Origin: Gemmatimonadota bacterium
GTDB lineage: Bacteria > Gemmatimonadota > Gemmatimonadetes > Gemmatimonadales > GWC2-71-9
NCBI GenBank assembly: GCA_003220985.1
Contig: QHTY01000137.1
Span: 1-5,194 of the forward strand
DNA length: 5,194 nucleotides
Reading direction: 5' to 3'
A program made the position numbers and the translations under genes. The notes under the pieces were generated by a model. The model searched no databases. It was given only the letters and a program-made list of their open reading frames with translations, and was not told the DNA's origin. Of the stretch, positions 1-4,204 are shown piece after piece (positions within the stretch are counted from its first letter, which is position 1; every line of letters starts with the position of its first letter).

Positions 1-290
1 TAGATCCACGTCGAGAATTTCTTCGTCTGGTCGAAGCGATGGAGATGGCGGAAGACCCGAATGAAGACCTCTTGAACGAGGTCCTCGGCCCGCTCACGAT
101 CACCGATGGTCCGATTGACGAAGTTGAGCAGCCGCGTCTGGTAGCGGTCCACGAGTGTGCCGAACGCCTGGGACTCGCCCGTCAAATGACGCATCACGAT
201 CTGGCCGTCGTCGAGCTCATGCAACGCCTCGCGTTGCAGCGCGCGCTGCGTATCGACAGCTGGCATAGGACGCTTGAGCGAGTTGCGCAT
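1..290 (-). CDS. ECF-type RNA polymerase sigma-70 factor, N-terminal part (cut by window edge)
   Basis: Reading the minus strand from ATG at 290 gives 96 complete codons with no stop before the left edge. The protein has a short N-terminal extension and then sigma-70 region 2 at residues about 39-96: GESQAFGTLVDRYQTRL, then DRERAEDLVQEVFIRVFRHL (the conserved core-polymerase binding helix, with D70-L-V-Q-E-V-F) and FSTWI, the start of the -10 recognition helix. This family directs core RNA polymerase to a small set of promoters, usually for envelope or stress genes. Region 4 lies outside the window. Start choice: ATG at 290 has an AGGGG at 295-299 with 4-nt spacing; the next in-frame ATG at 266 (residue 9) has no Shine-Dalgarno. 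It sits 210 bp downstream of the Nudix gene and has its own promoter candidate at 437-465, so it probably starts a new transcription unit. It is not a fragment of the other sigma gene: the two parts are in separate loci over 4.5 kb apart. Family assignment is sure; target genes are unknown. Confidence 0.92.
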   Translation of the reverse strand, partial: MRNSLKRPMPAVDTQRALQREALHELDDGQIVMRHLTGESQAFGTLVDRYQTRLLNFVNRTIGDRERAEDLVQEVFIRVFRHLHRFDQTKKFSTWI

Positions 291-302
291 CGTGCCCCTG
301 CT

Positions 303-317
303 GTTTCGGGTGGAAAC
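303..317 (-). repeat. Small perfect inverted repeat in the sigma leader
   Basis: GTTTC (303-307) and GAAAC (313-317) are exact reverse complements around a 5-nt loop. In the mRNA of the sigma gene this stem would end 3 nt upstream of the AGGGG Shine-Dalgarno candidate (295-299), so it could modulate ribosome access. A 5-bp stem is short and may be chance. Confidence 0.3.
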
Positions 318-354
318 GGCCAAGGCGCTGCCCTGATTCACTTTATGAGCGATT

Positions 355-369
355 GGCACAAAGTGTGCC
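355..369. promoter_or_regulatory. Palindromic operator-like site GGCACA-AAG-TGTGCC
   Basis: GGCACA (355-360) and TGTGCC (364-369) form a perfect 6-bp inverted repeat with a 3-nt centre, giving a 15-bp near-palindrome typical in size of half-sites for a dimeric regulator. It lies 65 bp upstream of the sigma start codon and downstream of the proposed promoter, a position suited to repression or to an RNA hairpin. What binds it, if anything, cannot be told from the sequence. Confidence 0.4.
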
Positions 370-400
370 CCCCAGGCTGTTGGCATAACCACTTATGAGA

Positions 401-416
401 CAATCGGTTGCGATTG
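401..416. repeat. Perfect inverted repeat CAATCG-GTTG-CGATTG
   Basis: CAATCG (401-406) and CGATTG (411-416) are exact reverse complements with a 4-nt loop. It sits between the proposed minus-strand -10 (437-442) and the sigma gene, close to the expected start of the transcript, and also forms the 11-nt interruption within the right-hand copy of the direct repeat described separately. It could be an operator or a leader hairpin. Confidence 0.4.
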
Positions 417-434
417 GCAACGGGATGCGAGATG

Positions 435-469
435 GGAATATTGTCCCTGCCCGAGGACGTGACAATTCC
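435..469. repeat. Bulged inverted repeat over the promoter candidate
   Basis: GGAATATTGTC (435-445) is complementary to GACAATTCC (461-469) with a 2-nt bulge, giving a 9-bp stem; the loop can add a small CCT/AGG stem (446-448 with 454-456). It covers both the -10 and the -35 of the promoter candidate, so it may reflect promoter symmetry or an operator. No T-run follows on either strand, which argues against an intrinsic terminator. Confidence 0.4.
437..465 (-). promoter_or_regulatory. Sigma70-like promoter candidate for the ECF sigma gene
   Basis: On the minus strand TTGTCA (460-465, 5 of 6 to TTGACA) is followed after 17 nt by AATATT (437-442, 4 of 6 to TATAAT including the key second A and last T). 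Spacing is optimal. The expected transcript start is near 430, giving a leader of about 140 nt before the start codon at 290. The same AATATT is its own reverse complement and also pairs with a plus-strand TTGGCA (414-419) at exactly 17 nt, so the site may fire in both directions. Consensus matches in the phylum inferred here are only a rough guide. Confidence 0.4.
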
Positions 470-500
470 ACATTCGATCTAGATCCGAAGGAGGAGAGTA

Positions 501-1040
501 CTAATGCTCCAGGATGAAACCCGCTACGAACAGAAGGCTCAACGCGGTCTTGGCGTCGGTAATGACACCGCTCTGCACCAACCGTAGCGCCTCGGACAGC
601 GGCTTGGGCACCACTTCGATGAACTCGTCCGGCTCGCGCGCGTGCTTGTCCGCCTTTAGCTCGGACGCCCAAAAGAGGTGAATGCGTTCGTCGGTGAAGC
701 CGGGCGTCGTCCATATAGTAGTAAGACGCTCCAAGCGCCCCGCCGTCACACCGACCTCCTCCAGCAGCTCGCGATGGGCGCACACCTCCGGGTCTTCACC
801 GGGATTCAGCCGTCCGGCAGGGACCTCGATCAGCGACCCGTTCGCGGCGTAGCGGTATTGCTCGATCAGCAGGATGGTTGGATCGGGGCCGTGCGGGTCG
901 GACGCGAACGGCACGACCGCGGCGGCTCCCGGATGCCGGATGATCTCGAGCTGGCCGGTGGATCCGTCGGGAAACCGCACCGTATCGATGTCGAGATTGA
1001 TCACGCGCCCCGAGTGGATCCGCTGGCTGGCGATCTGCAT
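501..1040 (-). CDS. Nudix hydrolase, ADP-ribose pyrophosphatase type
   Basis: The 179-residue protein is of normal length for bacterial ADP-ribose pyrophosphatases, which hydrolyse ADP-ribose and related nucleotide sugars to AMP and a sugar phosphate in the cytoplasm using Mg2+. The Nudix box is intact at residues 76-98: G76, E82, then R90-E91, E94-E95, G97-V98, matching G-x5-E-x7-R-E-x2-E-E-x-G-V. Family-specific marks outside the box include HPGAAAVVP (37-45), QYRYA (61-65), EVPAGRL (72-78), TTPGFTDE (111-118), and the C-terminal GVITDAKT (158-165). The substrate is inferred from these marks, not proven; other NDP-sugars are possible. ATG at 1040 is preceded by AAGGA (1047-1051) with 6-nt spacing, a clear ribosome site. 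It is last in the run, 14 nt after the DUF218 stop, so it is probably co-transcribed. No signal peptide or membrane segment. Confidence 0.93.
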   Translation of the reverse strand: MQIASQRIHSGRVINLDIDTVRFPDGSTGQLEIIRHPGAAAVVPFASDPHGPDPTILLIEQYRYAANGSLIEVPAGRLNPGEDPEVCAHRELLEEVGVTAGRLERLTTIWTTPGFTDERIHLFWASELKADKHAREPDEFIEVVPKPLSEALRLVQSGVITDAKTALSLLFVAGFILEH

Positions 1041-1054
1041 CGGCGATCCTTTTT

Positions 1055-1630
1055 CTAGTGCTGAAACATCCAGGTAAAAGGGACCTTGAACCCCTCGGCG
1101 AAGAGGTATCCGGTATTGCGACGCACATTCGCGTGGATCGGCGAGCCGACGGCGGGAGACGTGTACGGAGTGAGACCCAGGCGCCGGGCGATAATGCGCA
1201 GTCGCAGCATGTGAAAGCCGTCGCTCACGAGGAGCACGCGACGACTCTCCCGCCCCCCGAACCAGCGCTGCACCTGCGCGATCGAGGAGTATGTGTCATG
1301 GCCGCCGGCGAGCGGAATTACGGCGGCATCCGGTAGACCGAGCCGGGTCAGGTAGTCGCGGCCGACGTTGGCTTCGTTGAGCGAGTCATGTGCGCCGACG
1401 CCACCCGTAACGAGCACGACCGGGGCGAGGCCGCGCTGGTAGAGCGTTGCCGCGTGATCGAGGCGGGCGCGAAAGACGGGGGATGGGCGGCCATTGTATT
1501 GCGCGGCGCCGAGGACCGCGATCGCATCCGCGCCCGTCGCTTCATCGTGGGCAGCCTGAATGGCGACCGCGACCACGAGGGCCGCCCAGGTAAGGGCGGT
1601 CACGCCGTCCGGTCCAGAAAGGCATGCCAC
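1055..1630 (-). CDS. DUF218 family protein (YdcF/SanA-like), N-terminal membrane anchor
   Basis: The 191-residue protein has one hydrophobic segment at residues about 10-26 (VTALTWAALVVAVAIQA) and then a complete DUF218 domain (about 33-185). Recognisable blocks are AIAVLGA (36-42), a PVFRARLDHA helix (51-60), VVLVTGG (71-77), a conserved Glu in SLNEA (E86) and VSDGFHMLRL (135-144), the counterpart of the family's S-x-x-x-H-M-x-R. The NTxEN-like block of many members appears here as DTYSS (112-116). The biochemical role of DUF218 is poorly defined; SanA and relatives are linked to envelope integrity, so a role at the inner membrane is likely. The start is taken as GTG at 1630, 7 nt after the preceding stop; an in-frame stop (1649-1651) rules out a much longer N-terminus. 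GTG at 1603 (residue 10) is an alternative start that would keep the anchor. Shine-Dalgarno signals are weak for both, so re-initiation after the upstream gene is likely. Confidence 0.85.
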   Translation of the reverse strand: MACLSGPDGVTALTWAALVVAVAIQAAHDEATGADAIAVLGAAQYNGRPSPVFRARLDHAATLYQRGLAPVVLVTGGVGAHDSLNEANVGRDYLTRLGLPDAAVIPLAGGHDTYSSIAQVQRWFGGRESRRVLLVSDGFHMLRLRIIARRLGLTPYTSPAVGSPIHANVRRNTGYLFAEGFKVPFTWMFQH

Positions 1631-1637
1631 AAGATAC

Positions 1638-2447
1638 TCAGGGGCGAGTCAGCAACTCCTCAAACAGGGCCAGCGCCCGGGGATCGTCCGATTGCCCCAG
1701 CCAGAAAATGGCTTTGCGGCGTAGGTCGGGATCCTTGTTTTCCCTGGCGACTCGAATCAGTGCCGGAACGCCTTCGTCGCGCGGACGCTGCGAGAGCGCG
1801 AACACCGCCGACTCGCGAACCTCGTGATCCTGGCGACCGTCATCCACCAGGTCGGTGAGGCCCCGCGTCGCGGCATCGCCGGCCGCTTGCCCGAGCCAGA
1901 ACACTGCGGAGCGCCGCACCTTCCGGGAGACGTCGTCGGACTTCGCAATCTTCAACAGGTCGGGCCAGATCGTCACGCTGTCGGCGAGCACCGCGGGGAA
2001 GATGGCCTTCTCGGCGGCGCGGGATTCGTCGCGCAATGCCAATGCGAGCAGGTAACTGGCCGCTTCTTTCGTGCTCACCATGCCGAGGTCGGTGGCCGAC
2101 GTGCTGGTGCGCCATTCGCCTCCCACGTACACCCGGAGATCGATGATCCGGCCACCGCTCTTGCTGAGCGCCACGCGGACCGGACCGGAATCGCACGGCG
2201 CGTCCCAGTCGTCGTGATCGTTCCAGTTCCCGTCGACCTGGCGGTTGCGGCAATTCCCCCTGTCGCAATCCCAGCTGATCATGTTGCGGCCGTTGCCGTA
2301 CACACCGGGACGGGCGGCAAAGCTGAAGCGCACCGATCCGTCGGACGCGCCGGCCACGCGTCGCTCGAGCGTCTGTGCGGTTGCCGTGCTCGCCGCGATC
2401 AGCAGCAACCACGCACCACGCACGAGGCACCACGCAGGTGTTTTCAT
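1638..2447 (-). CDS. Exported HEAT-repeat protein with unrecognised Cys-containing N-terminal domain
   Basis: The 269-residue protein has a signal peptide (hydrophobic GAWLLLIAASTATA, likely cut after A24 at ATA|Q), so it is probably periplasmic. Residues 26-120 form an apparently beta-rich domain I do not recognise, with Cys61, Cys66 and Cys85 (SWDCDRGNC ... APCDSG) that may form disulfides. Residues about 145-265 hold four HEAT-like repeats spaced 32-33 residues: AIFPAVLA (148), AVFWLGQ (181), AVFALSQ (214) and AIFWLGQ (246). Such helical repeats serve as protein-binding scaffolds; there is no sign of an enzyme. ATG at 2447 overlaps the stop of the preceding HEAT gene by 4 nt (ATGA), with only a distant AGGA, so translation is probably coupled. 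Its final repeat closely resembles the final repeat of the upstream protein, pointing to common descent. Codons 3-14 contain a 7-bp tandem repeat. Exact function unknown. Confidence 0.88.
   Translation of the reverse strand: MKTPAWCLVRGAWLLLIAASTATAQTLERRVAGASDGSVRFSFAARPGVYGNGRNMISWDCDRGNCRNRQVDGNWNDHDDWDAPCDSGPVRVALSKSGGRIIDLRVYVGGEWRTSTSATDLGMVSTKEAASYLLALALRDESRAAEKAIFPAVLADSVTIWPDLLKIAKSDDVSRKVRRSAVFWLGQAAGDAATRGLTDLVDDGRQDHEVRESAVFALSQRPRDEGVPALIRVARENKDPDLRRKAIFWLGQSDDPRALALFEELLTRP
2406..2440. repeat. Heptanucleotide tandem repeat (GCACCAC type) in signal-peptide coding region
   Basis: Five 7-bp units in register on the plus strand: CAACCAC (2406-2412), GCACCAC (2413-2419), GCACGAG (2420-2426), GCACCAC (2427-2433) and GCAGGTG (2434-2440). 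Two are identical and the others are degenerate. The array covers codons 3-14 of the smaller HEAT-repeat gene. The same heptamer, reverse-complemented, recurs at 4778-4805 in the putative anti-sigma gene. Confidence 0.6.
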
Positions 2448-4204
2448 TGGTTGATCAGGTCCTGGAGGTATTGGGCCGCGCGCGGGCTTCGCGACTGGCC
2501 GATCCAGAAGATCGCCTTCTTGCGAAGCTCGCGGTCGGGATCGTTTTTCCCGATTTGAAACAGCTTGTCGAGCGCGGCGTCTTCGCGCCGCTGTGAGTAC
2601 ACGAAGATCAGCTGCTCCTTCATTTCGCGATCGTTCATGCTGTCGTACAACCGCACCAGGTCTGCGACATCGACGTTGTGCCCCTGGCCCGCCCAGAACA
2701 GCGCCTTCTTGCGGATTTCGATGTCTTCTTTCGGGTTCAACGCGATATCCATCAGCCAGCGGTAGTTGTCGCCACCGCCCATCTGGGACAGCGAGAAGAT
2801 GATCTTCTCTTTGAGGTCTTCGGTCTCGACCTTGCTGAACAGCCCCTTCAGAAAGTCCGCGTTCTCCGTCGATCGATTCTGACCGAGCCAGAAAATCGCC
2901 TTCTCGCGCATGTCGGAGCTGACATCCCGCCGCGCCGCAAAATCGCGCAGAATGACTCCGGCGCGCGCGCTGCGATGTTGCGACAGGGCAAAGATCGCTT
3001 TGTCCTGGATGTCTTCATCGGTCTGCGCATCGCGGAGGATCGAGTCCAGCGCCGCGACCGTTTCGTCGCCCGGCACCTGCGACAGCCAGAACACCGCCTG
3101 CTCGCGCACCTCCTGGTCGGGATCGGAGCGCACGGCGTTGAGCAGGAGCGACGACGTCTCGGAGGTGCGCTTCTGCGACAGGAGGAACACCGCCTTGCGG
3201 CGGAGGCACGCTGATCCCTCGTCGCGCCGCGCGAGCACCGTTTTCAGGAGCGGCACCGCGCGGTCCGGGTCCATCTGCAGGACCGCGTTCAACGCCGCAA
3301 TCCGGATGTCGTCGTCATCGTCGCACGACTCGTTGCGGAGAGTATGCCTGCCGGGGCGCGGACCCCGACCAGCGATGACCGGCCCCGCTTCGGTTGGCGG
3401 TGTCGCCGGGATCGCCGGAGTCACTGGAACTGGCGGCACCGCGCTATCGGCCTGCGACGTCACGTCCTCCGCGGCATCCGCATCCCCGCTGCGCGCCAGC
3501 GCACCTTGGACGCGGCGGAGCAGCACCGCCGCATCCCGGCGCGTCGTGGCCCTAGGATAGCGTTCGGATTGTGTCTTCAACGCGCTACGAGCCGCGCGCA
3601 GGTTGTCATCTGAGCCGGCCCGGTACAGCGCGAACGCTTGCCAGTAGTACGTATTCGGGACATACGAAGAACGCGGGTAGCGATCGCGGATGCTGCGAAA
3701 GAGATCGGCGGCGCGCTCGTAATCGTTCTGGTTGAGCGCCTGCCGAGCCGCGCGATACAGCGAGTCCGCAACGTCCGCCTGCGTGCTGGCCTCGTCCTGC
3801 GGCCAACGCAGCTCCGGCTCCTCCTCGTCGGCGAACGTGAAGTCCCCAACATCCGCCAACGACGCCAGGCCGGCCAGACCCGAGAGTCCAGCGAGACCGG
3901 AGAGGCCCGAGAGCTCCGCCAACTCAGCGCTCATCGCCATCGGCGCGGCGCTGAGCGCGAACGCGGGGCCCTGCAGCGTCATGGCGAGAACAGGGGCCTG
4001 CGCGCTCAACATCTCGAAGTCGGGCTGCGCCATCTCCAGCTGCGCCGCCGCCTCGAGCTCCGCCGACGCGGCCGCGAGCGGTGCGATCGCCGTGACCGGC
4101 GCGCGACGGTGCGCCCGCGGCGCCGCGGAGTGCGCGGGTGCGGGTCGGGGCGTCGCCTGGATAGTGGCCGTGACGGCGAGCAAGAAGGACAGGGAAGACA
4201 ACAT
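2444..4204 (-). CDS. Large exported protein with TPR/CpoB-like segment and eight to nine HEAT-like repeats
   Basis: The 586-residue protein has a signal peptide (hydrophobic SFLLAVTATIQA, cut probably near residue 17). Residues 20-130 are low-complexity: Pro/His/Arg-rich, then Ala/Met-rich, then an LxG triplet repeat (95-118). Residues about 143-238 resemble TPR pairs of the BamD/CpoB kind (YRAARQALNQNDYERAADLF, then RYPRSS and YYWQAFALYRAG). A Pro-rich linker (255-286) and an Asp run (295-299) lead to HEAT-like repeats: a degenerate one near 302-310, then cores at 337, 369, 402, 435, 467, 500, 531 and 563 (KAVFLLSQ, QAVFWLSQ, KAIFALSQ, KAIFWLGQ, KIIFSLSQ, KALFWAGQ, QLIFVYSQ, KAIFWIGQ), period 31-33 residues. 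This suggests a periplasmic scaffold that binds other proteins; no catalytic motif is visible. ATG at 4204 overlaps the previous stop by one base (TGATG) and has an excellent AAGGAG (4212-4217) 7 nt upstream, so it can be translated strongly in its own right. Partner proteins are unknown. Confidence 0.9.
   Translation of the reverse strand: MLSSLSFLLAVTATIQATPRPAPAHSAAPRAHRRAPVTAIAPLAAASAELEAAAQLEMAQPDFEMLSAQAPVLAMTLQGPAFALSAAPMAMSAELAELSGLSGLAGLSGLAGLASLADVGDFTFADEEEPELRWPQDEASTQADVADSLYRAARQALNQNDYERAADLFRSIRDRYPRSSYVPNTYYWQAFALYRAGSDDNLRAARSALKTQSERYPRATTRRDAAVLLRRVQGALARSGDADAAEDVTSQADSAVPPVPVTPAIPATPPTEAGPVIAGRGPRPGRHTLRNESCDDDDDIRIAALNAVLQMDPDRAVPLLKTVLARRDEGSACLRRKAVFLLSQKRTSETSSLLLNAVRSDPDQEVREQAVFWLSQVPGDETVAALDSILRDAQTDEDIQDKAIFALSQHRSARAGVILRDFAARRDVSSDMREKAIFWLGQNRSTENADFLKGLFSKVETEDLKEKIIFSLSQMGGGDNYRWLMDIALNPKEDIEIRKKALFWAGQGHNVDVADLVRLYDSMNDREMKEQLIFVYSQRREDAALDKLFQIGKNDPDRELRKKAIFWIGQSRSPRAAQYLQDLINQ
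3851..3922 (-). repeat. Imperfect tandem repeat encoding Leu-x-Gly triplets
   Basis: This stretch encodes eight consecutive Leu-initiated triplets (LAE, LSG, LSG, LAG, LSG, LAG, LAS, LAD; residues 95-118 of the large HEAT-repeat protein). At DNA level it is a degenerate 9-bp repeat made of CTC/CTG-(T/G)C(C/T)-GG(N)-like codons. It lies between the signal peptide and the TPR-like segment and is probably a flexible or weakly amphipathic linker. Confidence 0.55.

Larger units (their letters stand above)
343..419. repeat. Direct repeat, second copy interrupted (TTATGAG + CGATTGGCA)
   Basis: The left copy reads TTATGAG directly followed by CGATTGGCA (343-358). The right copy has the same two blocks, TTATGAG (393-399) and CGATTGGCA (411-419), separated by 11 nt that create the inverted repeat at 401-416. 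A third TTGGCA lies at 380-385. The arrangement looks like a duplicated regulatory element, one copy of which gained or lost 11 nt, about one helical turn. Confidence 0.45.
291..500 (-). promoter_or_regulatory. Intergenic leader region upstream of the ECF sigma gene
   Basis: This 210-bp gap separates the Nudix stop codon (501) from the sigma start (290). I see no convincing protein gene on the minus strand here. It is less GC-rich than its neighbours and contains a promoter candidate (437-465), a bulged hairpin (435-469), perfect small inverted repeats at 303-317, 355-369 and 401-416, an interrupted direct repeat (343-358 versus 393-419) and a 10-bp palindrome GATCTAGATC (476-485). If transcription starts near 430, the sigma mRNA has a leader of about 140 nt holding three short hairpins. 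No hairpin followed by a T-run is present on either strand, so a simple intrinsic terminator for the upstream operon is not evident. Confidence 0.6.

Noticed and set aside
354..369. Possible plus-strand sigma54 promoter (TGGCAC ... GC, GG-N10-GC spacing)
   Set aside because: The match is explained by the perfect GGCACA/TGTGCC inverted repeat, and no plus-strand gene follows; the -12 part is GTGCC rather than TTGC(A/T).
39..398. Plus-strand open frame at the left edge
   Set aside because: The minus strand encodes an unmistakable sigma-70 region 2 over the same bases, so this is antisense noise.
435..469. Intrinsic terminator for the upstream operon
   Set aside because: The stem is bulged and AT-containing, and no T-run follows on either strand.
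476..485. Palindrome GATCTAGATC as an operator
   Set aside because: It is a perfect 10-bp palindrome but short, made of common restriction-site-like hexamers, and placed upstream of the promoter candidate without a partner copy; no support beyond symmetry.
1824..2558. Long plus-strand open frame opposite the small HEAT gene
   Set aside because: Ala/Arg/His-rich product with no family features; it lies fully antisense to well-supported coding sequence.
3307..3322. Asp run (five GAC/GAT codons) as an EF-hand-like or dockerin calcium site
   Set aside because: The surrounding residues do not follow the D-x-D-x-D-G pattern; it looks like an acidic cap before the first repeat.
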